64,000 nucleotides of DNA from assembly GCA_020543525.1 (NCBI GenBank), contig JAHYIO010000004.1, positions 930,001 to 994,000 on the forward strand, given 5' to 3'. The notes under the pieces are model-generated. The model made no database searches and was not told the origin of the DNA. It saw only the letters and a list, made by a program, of their open reading frames with translations. Source of the stretch: Coriolopsis trogii. Its lineage: Eukaryota; Basidiomycota; Agaricomycetes; Polyporales; Polyporaceae. Both the position numbers and the translations under genes were made by a program. Of the stretch, positions 37,003 through 49,283 are shown piece by piece (position 1 is the stretch's first letter; every line of letters starts with the position of its first letter).

Positions 37003-37010
37003 TTCTCGAA
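37003..37010. promoter_or_regulatory. Heat-shock element upstream of HSP20
   Basis: TTCTCGAA forms a TTCnnGAA unit about 180 bp before the HSP20 start, with a further GAA eight bases downstream. A CATATAAGG TATA box lies at about 37056-37064. Confidence 0.55.
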
Positions 37011-37189
37011 AATCGTAGAAGAATCTCAACTGACCCGCTGCGACCGAGGCTTGAGCATATAAGGACGAGCATTGTCTGCCTTGGCTCCTCAGCTAGACGA
37101 AAGTTAGACAAGTTCACAGTTCACGACCGCTTTCCTCTTTCTCCCCCTTTCTCCCTCACTACTCTTCTTAACGACTCTTACGACTCGAA

Positions 37190-37777
37190 ATGTCCCTCAC
37201 GTTCTTCACCGAGCCGTTCTACTCCCTCGCCGACTTTGACCGCCTCTTCGATGAGGCATTCAACGCTCGCGCTAGCGGTTCCTCGACCGCGCTGGCGAAC
37301 AGGGACAACACCAACGCGGCCTCCAGGCCCATGCGGCCAAGGTGAGTTCTTCCCGTGGACGGACCATCAAGTGCAATCTGAGGCTAACGGTGCACTGCAG
37401 GATGGACCTCCACGAGGACCAGGACAAGAACCTTGTGACAGCCACCTTTGAGCTGCCTGGGCTGACGAAGGAGAACGTCCAGATCGACGTTAGGGACGGC
37501 GTCCTTAGCGTCTCTGGCGAGTCCACCATTTCCAGCGACCGCGACGAGAAAGGCTACTCCGTCCGGGAGCGCCGTTACGGCAAGTTCTCGAGGTCGCTGC
37601 CGCTTCCGCAGGGCATCAAGGTATGTTTCCTCTGCGATGTACGCCCCTTAGGACTGTATACTGACGAGCGGATTGTAGCCCGAGGAGATCAAGGCGTCGT
37701 TGACCGACGGCGTCTTGACCGTCACGTTCCCGCGGACGACCCCGGAGCAGGCACCGAAGAAGATCACCATCCAGTGA
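37190..37777 (+). CDS. Small heat-shock protein (HSP20 / α-crystallin)
   Basis: A cytosolic ATP-independent chaperone that holds unfolding proteins. Three exons (37190-37341, 37401-37620, 37679-37777) give 156 residues, the usual size. The N-terminal arm MSLTFFTEPFYSLADFDRLF leads into the α-crystallin domain (RMDLHEDQDKNLVTATFELP, DGVLSVSGE, YSVRERRYGKFSRSLPLP, ASLTDGVLTVTFPR), ending PEQAPKKITIQ. The C-terminal I-x-I anchoring motif appears as ITI. A heat-shock element and a TATA box upstream fit heat induction. Confidence 0.95.
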
Positions 37778-38212
37778 ACGACTCCGGGCAGCTGTAACGG
37801 AGGAGATGGTTGTTGTTTAGTGTAGTTTGTTCATCAATGGGATGGGTCTCTTCTATAAACTCGCTCTAAAGGGCAGCAAGACGTAAGAGAGATGCATGAG
37901 GTGACTGTTCATCGAGTGTGTCGAAACCTCGTATATATGTTGTCGCGGGATGAGAAAAGATTAGATGGGAATGGTACCTCACGCACTGCCTTCTGTTCCC
38001 GAATCTCCTCCACATCGACGATGACCTTGACGTGCTTGCGCAGTCAGTCTCATGAAGGCCCTGTCCTGCACTGCCATTCTGCCATCTGGATATCCAGTCC
38101 ACCGCCTATCCTGCGCTGGTGCCATTTGAATATCTCCTATAACACCCCCTTGACTTGCATCCCTGCAATCCTCTCATCGAGACAACTTCTACGAGTACAC
38201 ACGCATTGAAGT

Positions 38213-39593
38213 ATGATGCTAGAAAAACAACCTCGACCAGGAGACGAAGCCTATGTCCAAGACGCGCCTCCTTCATACGATGCTGCGCTCGCAGGCGCGG
38301 AGCCTTCAACGACTCGCCTTCCTCCGCCCTCACCGGTATCCCCCACAGCTCCGTCCCTCTCAGCCAACGCGATCGGCAAACGCTCTACCAGCTCATGGTG
38401 GTCCAACTTCGTCCCCAGCCCGCGCGCCGTCAAAGAGGTGCGCACCACCATCCGTGGCCTCCTCCGCGACCTCGTCAAGCAGGCAGATGCGCACGGCGCA
38501 CAAGGGGTGCTGGATAGCTGCGACGACGCATGCCGCACGTACGATCTCTCCCTATCCTCCCTCCTCCAAGAGAAGAGCATCGAGGGCCACAGCGCCGTCT
38601 ACTGGGCCATCATCAACCGCCCCCAGGCTGCTCTCCCCGGGCCCCCACGGCCAGAAGAGCCCGACTTTGTGCTGGCCGTCCTCTCCCATGCGGCGCCCTT
38701 GTCGGACGCGACGGTGGACGAGATCCGCCTCGCGTGCTTGCATAGTACCTCGGACAATGCGTTCTTCCAGAGACTACGGCGCTCCCCTGCGTTCCGCCCC
38801 CGAACCGGCCGAGAGGACATCTATGCGGGCGGGACCGTACTCGTAGATGACGTGGACGTGGAGGAATCCGAGGACGACGAGGCTGCGTTCATCGCGAGGT
38901 TCAGGATCCCCATGTTCCAGAAGCGGATGCGCATCTCAGAATCCATTAACCTCGAGTTCATCGCAAAAAGTGCGCCATCTCTTTAGAAATACTCCGTGGA
39001 CTTTGTGTTGACAGAATTCGAAGGCCGTATGTGGGGGCTGACGTTCCTGGTCGTGCAAGAGCACGAGAGTCGACTCGGGTACAGGCACCATAGAGCCGGC
39101 AATTGGGTCCTCAAGCTCGCCCTCCTCTCCGCGAGTCCCCCAACGTGGATCGACTCGCGGCTCGTGATCGAAGACCCGCGGGCGCGCACACAACCACAAA
39201 CCGAGTCGTCCAACGCGCCGCTCTTACCCTCGACGTCCGGGGAGAAGGACACGTCTGTGCGGGCGAGTACGAGTGCAAGTGAGGACAGACTGAAACCGAA
39301 GCCCCCGATTCAGCTGCGGCTGAAGGCACGCGAGCAGCTCTCTGTTGCGGGAGCATCCACAGACTCTAGGATGATCGTTGTCGAGCTCGAGGAGGACGCG
39401 AAGGCGAACAGTCTGCAGCTCAGGTACGTTCTTGTGCGTCTCTCTGCCCGTCTTCAGGGTACTTATCGGTTCAAACGCGTGGCGTCGCAGAGGATGTCCC
39501 TACCTGGAGAGCGACGGCGCGCTTGAGGCGAGGCTGGAGGCGCGACTCGTGCAGCCGAATCCCGCGGCAGAAGATGAGTGCGTCATCTGCTGA
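38213..39593 (+). CDS. PPxY- and CaaX-containing protein, unknown
   Basis: Three exons (38213-38969, 39015-39423, 39491-39593) give about 422 residues. The N-terminus has a PPSYDAAL motif, a PPxY site suited to WW domains of Rsp5-type ubiquitin ligases. A helical region follows (RGLLRDLVKQADAHGAQGVLDSCDDACRTYDLSLSSLLQEKSIEGHSAVYWAI, here given only as landmarks around residues 80-135). A β-rich region (MWGLTFLVVQEHESRLGY, NWVLKLALLSASPPTWIDSRL) and a low-complexity linker come next. The last exon ends in CVIC, a prenylation CaaX box. The protein is probably membrane-anchored by a lipid and under ubiquitin control. No named family recognised. The first intron is only 45 bp. Confidence 0.75.
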
Positions 39594-39720
39594 TCGTCAC
39601 CCGCAACGTTTTTTCGAGCATATGCATGCGCGAGGACATGCAAGACGCAGTACGGTACACGGAAGCACTCGTGTCCTTGTCCAGTGTATACTATTACTAG
39701 CGCCCTGTTCCCAGTCCTGC

Positions 39721-41811
39721 TCAGGGCAATTGCAAGAACTTCAGCAGCAGCTTCGAAAAGTTTGGCGTGCCGAGTCCCGTCAGCGGGTCCCACCCCGGAC
39801 GCGCCCTGAATCCTTCCGTGCCGCATCCGGGGTTAGTGCCGTTGGTGATGTCGTGGTACGACCCAGCAAACTTTGACGAGTACAGCTGGAAAAAACGCAC
39901 AATCAGTCAGCATCAGCTCTCCTGACCCAACGCAGCAATCATTCGAGATCGACGTACAGCAGGGTTGACCCAACCAACAGGCTTCTTGCCCAACGCGAGC
40001 CGCGCGTCGTTGATCGCCGTCAGGAGCGACGCGACTGTGGGTGCAGACGCAGACGTGCCCGAGATGAGCCTGAAGTTACCCTGGATCGCGACCGAGTAGT
40101 TGAGCCCGTTCGCGCTGATGTCCGGGAACGCGCGCCCGGTCGCGTTGAACACGCTCGCGTCGTACGGGGGCGGGAAAGCGCTCAGGTAGTGCGCGACCGC
40201 CTCTTGCTGGAAGTCCGCGCGCGTGAAGATGTCTGAGAACCCGCCGCCTGTGGGGAAACGCTGGAAGACCGCGCTCTCTGGGTCGGTGACCTTGTGGCCG
40301 GGGGAGACTTGCGTTGCGCCGACAGACGTCACGTACGGGCACCCGCTGGGGAAGCTCGGGTTGAAGCGCTTGCCGTTGGGCACCTGGTTCCGGTCCTCGT
40401 CTAGGCAGAGGTCGTCAAAGCCCGCCACGCCGCTGTCCCCAGAGGAGTAGACGAAGGTCATGCCCGTCAGGCTGAGCTTGCCGTACTCGGCGCACTGGCG
40501 CTGCATGTATGCGGGCGTGAGGTCGGCCTCCTGGTATCCGTACGAGGTCGAGACGACGAACGCGCGCTTCTTAGTCCCGCAGTCCTCTGGGCCTTTGTAT
40601 CCCCCGGGTTGAGTGTCAGGATACACCGCGTCTTGGGAGGGGTCGTCCCCGGCGCAGAAAGAACCATCCAGCGCGTCGAGTAGGTTGTTGAACGACCCGC
40701 TCTGGATGGGGTCGCCGACTTGGTACAGGAGCACTTCTTGCTTCTTCCCAACTAGACCGAGTACGTATTGCAGGTCGAGGCTGGACTCGCCAAGACTTCC
40801 TTCATCAGGCCCAACGATGAACCCGCCATCAATGCTGACGAGGGTCGGTCGCTGGCCCATTTGGCTCTTGGAGTAGTTGCCAAAGAAGACATCAAAGTCT
40901 GAAGGTAAGTGAGTTTGCGGGGTGTACTCCACTATATCATTCCGCTATCAGAGCTAGCTGAGCATCTCATCCTGATAGCAACTCACCGACTCCAATGCTG
41001 TTCTTGCCGGTCGCAAGGAACGGTGAGATGGGGTAGTCGTACAGAACACGGAGGCAGGCAAGAGTGATCACTTCGTCGCAGTGTGCAAGGTCCGTGAAGA
41101 TGTTCTATTGTGAAGCTGATCAGCGCGCGTAATTAGGGCTTTCATGAAGAACGAAGGAGCTGGACATACATGTACGATGCCACCCATTTGGGGTTGAGCG
41201 CCAAAGCCGACCTTCCCCAAGTTCTTACCGGGGTGGCTGTCCATGCTACCATGCCTCTTGATCGACACGTCGAAGTGCAGCGTCGGCGTGACGAGATCGA
41301 TGTGCTTCGAAACATGTTCAGGTAGGTGGTAGCTGCCATGACACGCTAGGTGTTGCTTCCCTCCCTCGGAATGCTCGTACACGAAGTACTCGGTTCCCAA
41401 GAGGTGCTCCGCCTCTGCGACGGTGACATTGGCCATCACCCACGCGCCAGTTTTGCTCAGGACGACCCTGCTCGCGTCGATCAATCCGTCCTCTGCAAGC
41501 CACGTGCGGACTGTGTCTACAGACTCCGCGGAAGGACGGAACATGTTCGCAACTTCGGCGGGCGTCCAGTGCTTGCTGTAATTCGGCGAGTCCGGAAGGG
41601 CAACGTCCATGAGGTACGTGTCAAGGTTTGCAATGTTGTTCTGCACGAGCGCGATGCTGAGAGGAAGCACCACGTCGGGCTCTGCGCGCCGGACGGGATT
41701 CCATCCGGTAGGAAGAGAGCGGCGCGACTCATGGACGACGCGCTTTGCGGGAATCCGGGCCGCAGATGCAAGACTCGCGAGACCGAGGACGAGGGAGCTA
41801 GAGAGCAGCAT
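39721..41811 (-). CDS. Sedolisin / tripeptidyl peptidase (S53)
   Basis: A secreted acid serine-carboxyl protease. Four exons (41170-41811, 40987-41104, 39958-40931, 39721-39885) give about 632 residues, normal for the family. A signal peptide (MLLSSSLVLGLASLASA) leads into the activation propeptide (SPNYSKHWTPAEVANMFRP). The catalytic domain shows the Glu/Asp pair in GESSLDLQYVLGL, the oxyanion Asp in VYSSGDSGVAG, the nucleophile Ser in SGTSASAPT, and the Ca-site region PGWDPLTGLGTPNF near the end. A TATAAGAT box lies about 75 bp upstream (near 41882). It converges on the CaaX gene 127 bp away. All key residues are intact. Confidence 0.95.
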
Positions 41812-41889
41812 CCTAGCACTGGCCTGCGAGGGGAGTGGAAGACGGGTGCTCGAGGAGAGCCGTCGCGGTCGACGGGTCCATCTTATAGC

Positions 41890-43079
41890 TTCTCGTCATA
41901 TGTCACTCTTCCAATTCGAGAAGTCGGTCGTGACGTGATCCCATGGCAGGAGCGGTGATGGCGGAGAAGCATTTATAGACGCTTCGAATAAACCTCCGAC
42001 CAAGAATCCCTTTTGATATGTCTTTCTTCTAGATGTGTGTACGAAGCGAGAGCGGTGAGCGGTGTCATGTAGTCACAAGCGTACATAAGCTCACCTATAG
42101 TAGGCCCAACATGAGGCCATGCTCTACTATGGATAGCTAGAAGGTGAGACAACGCATGCTGCACATTCGACACTGGCAGATATTTCATATAACGCTGGAT
42201 GTGTGGCGATAAGGTGCGTGATGTGGGCTGCTTCGAGCATTCATGCACATAAGCTATGCAGATGTGTATTTTTACTTGTCATGTCGACGGTGATCATGAG
42301 CCCGTTATCAGTCTCAGCTTGGGGCGCAGGACAGGCTCACATCTAGAACGGAACGAGCTCTGCCGCAGTCCGTGTTATTCGGAAAGGCGAGTGAATGCTC
42401 TCGCTGTAAACTCGCCCATTGTGATTCAACCTATGGAAACGATCAGAAGCAGCCGAGCGGTCACCGATGCCCAATAGTTGTATATCACTTACCGGCGGTG
42501 ACCCAAAACTACCCACATGTCTCACGCCGCCATGAAGAACGATGCTCCAATAGAATGGGAACATAGCCGCAACATACCTGCTTCTTCCCCCTTCCCGTAA
42601 CTTGTAGCAGTACTTGAAAGTAGAAGTTGCGGATGCGTACCTTGTTCCCCAGGAGCATTTCGAATAATCAGACAACCTGCCCTGAACAGCCACACAAATC
42701 ATACAAACTCTCCCTCGGGATGATCATCCTGTAGGGTCCGCGGCAGATAACTCAAAATTTGCGGATGCTGGAGAGGTACGAAGGAGCCGTCGGATCCGGA
42801 GCGCCGGGAACATAGGCTTTGTACTTGTTTGGACTCGTCTTATCTTATCAGACATACTCGTACCACTTGAAGTCGCTGCCGATTTCGATTCAAGGGCGAC
42901 TCCCCGAACTGTTTCGTGTACGACCTACATGAAAGCTAGCACAAGGGTCGAAGACGAACATGTAGACGGAAAGTGAGCCACAGAAGACTGATGCCTATTG
43001 CAAGGTGAGTACTTATACGATACACGGTCACCAATGCTCCTTAACGCCGCTGTGAAGGCTGCGCTGGATATCAAGAGTT
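41890..43079. other. Intergenic, nothing recognised
   Basis: No motif-bearing frame or repeat seen between the S53 promoter and the end of the first secreted paralogue. Confidence 0.45.
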
Positions 43080-44026
43080 TCAAATCCCAGTGACGACCGC
43101 GGCGCTGAAGCCATCAAGGTTGCGAGGATCCTGGCCTAGTAGATTTCGAGTGCAAGCATATAAAGACGTATCGTCAGCATCGCTCCAACCGCGGACCCCC
43201 GGGACTCGGAGTTGAATTGTCACGCACCACAATCTGTCTCGTAGACATCGTACTGGACGTCGTCAAGCTTGGGTGTGAGTTGCGTCACTGTCGTGGAAGT
43301 GTACCACTACCGCAGAGAACGTAGGGTGCCATGATCAGACCATCGATGCTCTCGTGAAATGTCATATGGCTCACGATGTAGTGTTCAAACTGCCTGTCCC
43401 CGTAGTTGACTTGAATGTTGGCCGTATCGGATTTGAAAGCAACTCCCATCACATACACGGCCTGCCTGCCGGGTGGGACATTGTACTGTACCGACTTTGA
43501 CAAGGGTGAGGCCGAGTAGGGTGTGCCACCGCCGACAGTGATGTTCTCAAGATCGACGCCGAGGTCGTCATTGATCTCGAGTTTCTGCTGGGGCGTTGTC
43601 TCCCCACCGACCGTGACGGACCTTGGCTGTTGGGCCTCACAGCTGTGAGTTAGCATCACCAGCCCTGTCAGTGCGTTTGTATAGTAGAACAACGCAAACA
43701 GGACATACTTGGCCCAAACGTCGCCGACAGTAATCCATTGACGGATGTCTGGGTTGTTCAAGACGTTAATCTGCGGTTGATAGTATTGTGAACGATATTG
43801 TGGTATTTGCTCATTGTCAAGAACCTACCAGAGTACACCTGTCGGCCTCCTCAATGTTGGGGGAACCTGGTCCCCCGGGACAAGACGAAAGCAAGTCCAG
43901 TTCAGTAGGAGCATCTTCGCGACCAACAAGCCCATCCGCGGAGATCGGTCCCTCTCCCTCTCCCTTGATAGCTACAGCAAGTGCGGCCGTCAAGAGAGAG
44001 AGAAACGCGATTGTGCTAACGAGCAT
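43080..44026 (-). CDS. Small secreted protein, paralogue A
   Basis: Five exons starting at 44026. A signal peptide (MLVSTIAFLSLLTAALAVA) is followed by a short propeptide-like stretch (GPISADGLVGREDAPTELDLLSSCPGGPGSPN). The mature part has INVLNNPDIRQW, NCEAQQPRSVTVGGETT, LGVDLENITVGGGTPYSAS, VQYNVPPGRQAVYVMGVAFKSDT, VNYGDRQFEHYI, WYTSTTVTQLTP, QYDVYETDC and GQDPRNLDGF. It is rich in β-type sequence with a few cysteines. It is about 60% identical by eye to paralogue B at 45267-46216, with all introns at the same positions. Function unknown. The final exon ends at 43080 and needs the 3' intron near 43150-43235. Confidence 0.8.
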
Positions 44027-45266
44027 TGTTGAAATTGAGCGAGGGCGGGAATGGGCTTGTGGAGTTGTGGAGGAGCTATTGGCGAGATTGGCCTGGGGGA
44101 TTCAGGAAGAGTGAAGAGAGCAGAGTGCTGAAGTCGACGCATTCTAAGACCGCTCCTATATTGTAGTAAGATCACCTAACCATTGTTGCAAACAGGGTCA
44201 GTCGGGTAGTCGGCAGTTGAGTAGGTCAGTAGTCGGGTCAGATCGGCACAAGCTTGTATTCTCCATTGACCGACGAGATTCACCAGGATGATCTATTCAT
44301 AGTTTATATCTCATCATGGTGCCAGTGCGCATAGTAACCAATGCCGCTCACCTCAACTGAGTGAACACTGAGCTAGGCCCTTGCATGAGGATACAAACAG
44401 TTTGATAGAGTTGTTCCACTACCACAGAATGCAGTGCACCAGACTTCGAGATCCATAGGTCGTCGTCACCTTCGTTGCATTGGGCCTTGAGCGGTACTAC
44501 ATAGCCTAGTTCAAGTTCATGGTGACATAGAAAATATGCAGTGCGTTGCCTTATCGTCCTCCGCGCTTGGCAGATTCCGCAACCGGTCGCGATTCCTTGT
44601 GAGCCATTGGCCTTAGCGACAGAAGAGTAGATGGTGATGATTCCAGTCAAGTTGCAATGCAATTGCAAGATTCTTGGCAAGATTGAATATTGCCGCCGAC
44701 CACGTGTCTGAAGTGACCGAAACTAGAAGTCTAGACGCCGACTTAAGTTCAACTTCGAGTCCCAGTTTCGAACGCGTTGAATAGTATGCAGTGCCCTTAC
44801 AACCTCTATTTACTCAACCTTCTTCACTCTCATTCAGAGCTTGTTGCTCTAATTATATCTGACGATCGAGATGGTAGCTATGCGCTGGACGACTTGATAT
44901 CATGATCAGATAACAACCACCTGGTGAGTTCTTGCCTCTTGAATCAGTCTGCGGTGTGGTGTGAGGTACCTTAAAGTGACAGCTTATGTGCACATATCTG
45001 ATAAACGGTCTTGTTGGTCGAGATAGAACGCAAACCTGTGTCGATATGACCCGGTTGCTGACTGACTCCACCATCCGCGCCTATACGACCGACTCTCGCG
45101 TCGAGGACTCTATATCTTAAGGGGGAGTTCTGCAAGTTATATAGGAGCAGCGGAAATTCCGTTATGACCTCAGCACTCGGTACTCGCCACTTGTTTCTTG
45201 AACGCAGGAGCCAATCTCGCTGCACGGTCTCCCGGATCCTACTCTCGTCTCTACTCAATCTCAACC
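44027..45266. promoter_or_regulatory. Shared divergent region of secreted paralogues
   Basis: 1.24 kb between two head-to-head paralogues. Near 44196-44240 the units GTCAGTCGGGT and GTCAGTAGTCGGGTCAG form a short direct repeat cluster. No gene seen. Confidence 0.4.
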
Positions 45267-46216
45267 ATGCTCGTCAACACTCTTTCGTTCTTCTCTCTCT
45301 TGACTGTGGCACTCGCTATAGCAATTCGAGAGGGTGAGGGTCCGATCTCTGTGGATGGGCTTGTCGGTCGAGAAGATTCTCCTACGGATCAAGACCTGCT
45401 CTCGTCTTGCCCCGGAGGACCAGGCTCCCCCAACGTCGAGCATGCCGACAGATGCACTCTGGTAAGCTGCTAGTTTTTGAAGCATACTCTCACTCAATAT
45501 ATGACTACAACCGACTCTAGATCAATATTGTCCACAATGCGGACGTCCGTCAATGGACCGTTCTCGGCGACCCGCAATTGAAGTTCGTGTCTACCACCAT
45601 GTACCTTTCAAGGAAAGGCTGACATAGTTACTTGGAAACAGCTGCGGCGGTGCGACGGACCCCGTCACTGTTACGCTCGGGGGTGAGACGACCACTGAGC
45701 AGAGCGTTGAGATCAATGCCAACCTGGGTGTCGACCTCGAGGGCATCTCTATTGGCGGCGGGGCATCCTACTCCTCCTCGTCGGGCCAGACGGTGTCGAG
45801 GTCGATTCAATACAGTATTCCACCCGGAAGACAGGCCGTGTACGTCGCTGGGATTGCGTACCAGTCCGAGACGGGTAACATCCAGGTCAATTACGGCGAC
45901 AGGCAGTTCGGGCATTACATCGTCAGTTTCCTTCACTGCTGGGCTTCAAACGAAATGACTGACCTACAACCAATCTGTGATTGTCTGCGTGTACACAGTG
46001 GTACACTGGGACGACTGTGACGCAGCTCACACCCTATGACCCTGTCGATGTCCAGTACGACGTGCATGAATCGGACTGTGGTGAGTATCGACCTGTCCTT
46101 TGATTCTCGTCAAGGAGGATTAAGGAGCACTGACTCAGTATGTTCGCTCGTCTCCCCTAGGCACGGATCCTCGCAACCTTGAGAACTTCGTTACCAAGGG
46201 TGCGGCTGGCTTATGA
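45267..46216 (+). CDS. Small secreted protein, paralogue B
   Basis: Five exons, ATG at 45267, stop at 46216. A signal peptide (MLVNTLSFFSLLTVALAIA) is followed by EGPISVDGLVGREDSPTDQDLLSSCPGGPGSPN. The mature region has INIVHNADVRQW, NCGGATDPVTVTLGGETT, LGVDLEGISIGGGASYSSS, IQYSIPPGRQAVYVAGIAYQSET, VNYGDRQFGHYI, WYTGTTVTQLTPYDP, QYDVHESDC and GTDPRNLENFVTKGAAGL. Intron positions equal those of paralogue A, so the pair arose by inverted duplication of a whole gene. No family recognised. The repeated use of exposed β-segments suggests a secreted binding or structural protein, but that is a guess. Confidence 0.82.
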
Positions 46217-47197
46217 TTCCGAGATACTCCACCTGAGACATAGTCCTGTCCCTCTGGGTTCCCATCCCCGTTCGATGTGTTTCGTCGTGTTACTGAAAGT
46301 CTGTTGAGTGTTCTTGCACTTGATACTCCGTAGGGAGCCGCTCTCTATGGCCAAGGGTCGACACCTGCACAAATCTGTCCTGTATGAACTGCATGTCAAT
46401 ACAGTTATCGTTCCGAAATGCCAGATCCTCACATCGCACGTTGAGAAATAGACCGAGAAGGCCCGATAGAGAGGTATATCAACTGACAGAACAGTCTAAC
46501 TCCGCCGCCCTCGATTGTTGCCAGCTCTACAGCGTCACCAAAACTTGCATGTTGACACCAGATAGTGGGATAAATATGGAGTAGGAGGAGCCATTCGGCA
46601 ATATGGGCGCATCCTACGACCATTTGGCAGCGGACTTCACTGTAATCGTGCTTATCCATACAGGCAGCGTGTGTAGCTCATAAGGATGAGAGACATGCCA
46701 AGATACCACGCACCGATGACTCTGTAGCTCCGTCGCCTCTCTCAAAAGGTCTACGTCTTACGAATTGCGGATGGAAGGGGAGTTTCGCCCTTCTTCCCTA
46801 TGCAAAACCAGCATGGTTGACGGGTGCTCAACGTTGGACAGTGATCCTGCATTGATATGGTCATATCTGTACGAGACTCGGTATGACGTACTACAGTTTT
46901 GCGATGTCCATATGCGCATATAACCACTACTTTGTTCAACTTTGACTGGGAAAAATCTCCCACAATCATACACCACAGAGCATGATCTCGTTGGACTTGG
47001 ACAGATGACGAATGTTGGGAATCGAGATGGAGGTGGGCGTTGGACTCCACGACGACGTTGGCGTTCGTTCATCTCAGCCACAGCCACGAGCGTCTATAAT
47101 CGTTACGTGCTCGCCAACGACGAACACCTCAACATAGTCTCTCGTGTCCTTTCCCCAACTCCTCCCCATACCCTCCACATCTCTAGCATCTATTCTC
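46217..47197. other. Intergenic, nothing recognised
   Basis: No supported gene or repeat. It holds the promoter of the downstream OSBP gene. Confidence 0.45.
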
Positions 47198-48865
47198 ATG
47201 TCTGGAACTGCGACCCCCAGCGAACTCCCGGGCGAGGTGCGTTCTGGATCTTGGAAGCTGACAGCAACCGCTCACATGCTGCCTCTTGATTGCCTCGACC
47301 CCGGTACCCCATCCCGACCGCTCGCTCTCGACACCGACGGCCTCGGTCTGCCTTCGATGTGCTCAGGCTGTGCCCGCAGGCCAAAAGAGCAGTTGGACCA
47401 GCTTCCTCAAGTCGTATGTTCTGCCGTAATGTCGTAACCTGACGAGATTGGCTCACCGCAACCCCCTCCTGCGACTCGGTCTTGGCTTGTTCTTAGGATC
47501 GCGTCCTTCTCAGGAGATCTCTCGTCTCTCACTGCGCCACCGTTCATTCTCTCCCCCATCTCGCTCACTGAGTTCCCTGGTACGCTCCACCTACCCTTGC
47601 AACAGAGATCCGCAGTCGTAGGCTGACGCGCTACTGTAAGCGTACTGGTGTGAACGACCGGCACTCTTTGCTGCGATTGCGGATGCGAAGACAGAGAAGG
47701 ACAGATCGATCGCAGTGTTGAAATGGTTCATTGTGAGTTACCTCACGAAGTAACGTTGCTTCCGGTCACCCATTTCCTTGCGCTAGAGTACCCTCAAGGG
47801 TCAATATACATCCCGGAATGAGAAGCTGGGTTCCGAGAAGAAGTGCGTTCTGCCTTATTGAGTATGCCCGCATACGCTTACTTGTGTGTTTCAGACCCTT
47901 GAACCCCGTTCTCGGAGAGCTATTCTATGGACATTGGCCCGATGTTGACGGCCGGGGACAGACCAACCTCGTCGTGGAGCAAGTATCTCACCACCCGCCG
48001 ATCACTGCGTACTTCATCTGCAACCCCACCAAGGGGTTGGCACTGCAAGGCCATAGTGCCCAGAAGACTAGCTTCTCTGGCGGCAGCATCATCGTTAAGC
48101 AGATCGGGCACGCAATCCTGACGGTTGATCTCCCGGGCGGCGGCAAGGAGGAATTCCTGATCACGCTGCCTCGTCTGCGTATCGACGGTCTCTGGTATGG
48201 GTCGCCATACATCGAGCTCGCAGAAACTTCGTATATCCAGAGTTCATCCGGATGGCTCTCAACCGTACGCTCATCAGCACGTCTTGGGATCAAGGGCTTG
48301 ACTGATGTATCCATACAGATCGAATACAAGGGCAAAGGCTATTTCTCTGGTCGCTCACACTCGTTCAAAGCAGTCCTCACTCCTCCTGGCTCTACAACAC
48401 CAGCAAAGAAATACGAGGGCGTGTGGCACGAGACCTCCAAGGATCTGGATACTGGTGAAGTCTTCACAGACGTGACCTCCCCGAAGGAGGAAGTCACCGT
48501 CGGTCCCCTTGAGGACATGAACGAGTGGGAAAGCAGGAAGCTCTGGCAGCACGTCGCGCGTGGTATCCGTGAGGGCGATTATGAGGCTGCTAGTCGCGAG
48601 AAGAGCAAGATCGAGGTGCGTGCTCCCATTCCGTTGACCGTTCTCTTCGCCTGACCATCTATACCATATCCAGAATGATCAACGTCAGCGTCGCCGTGAT
48701 GAGCAAGCCGCAGGTACGAATTGGCAGAAGCGGCACTTCCAACATCTTGACTCGGACCCTATCTATGAGCGACTGGCGAAGATGTTCAACGGGCAGCCCC
48801 CGACAGAGGACACGTACGTTTTCCAGCACAACCACGACAAGACACCATCCGTGCGCTCCGTCTAG
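47198..48865 (+). CDS. Oxysterol-binding protein (Osh4/Kes1 type)
   Basis: A sterol/PI4P exchanger acting between ER and Golgi/plasma membrane. Seven exons (47198-47236, 47367-47413, 47497-47579, 47641-47732, 47787-47842, 47895-48615, 48674-48865) give about 409 residues, the size of short Osh proteins without PH or ankyrin domains. The N-terminal lid region is SSWTSFLKSIASFSGDLSSLTAPPFIL. The family signature is VVEQVSHHPPITAYF, preceded by KPLNPVLGELFYG. Further conserved parts are SARLGIKGLTDVSIQIEYKGKGYFSG, VWHE and ESRKLWQHVARGI. The tail RQRRRDEQAAGTNWQKRHFQ also fits. No defects. Confidence 0.95.
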
Positions 48866-49283
48866 CCCTATTACTGTTTGTGTTCCCCCCCCTTGTTTGT
48901 GAACGAACCCTGAGACGTTAGATGTACTATTACCACCGTAGTCGGACTGTTCACGCTTGTTGAATAATGATTAACGATGTTTGTTGAACAGTGCGCTGCG
49001 GGCGCCAAGCACAATGGGCGCCGCGGACAATAGCGCGCGGCAGTTATGCGCTTTCGTACATAGGTCTGGCTGCCGCACTAATGTACATTGGCCTTCCTAC
49101 TCCTACTCACTTCCTCCTGCTATCGCAAAACCTGTCTCAGGGTGCACGGATCTGACTGAAACTCTTGCAGGGACGTCACTGTGGTCTCTCACGCTCTCGC
49201 TGGTGCGTGGGTATCACATTGTCATTTGCTTCATCGAATACTAACAAGTAGCGTACCTAGTAGCTCCTACGAGTTTACAGTCA

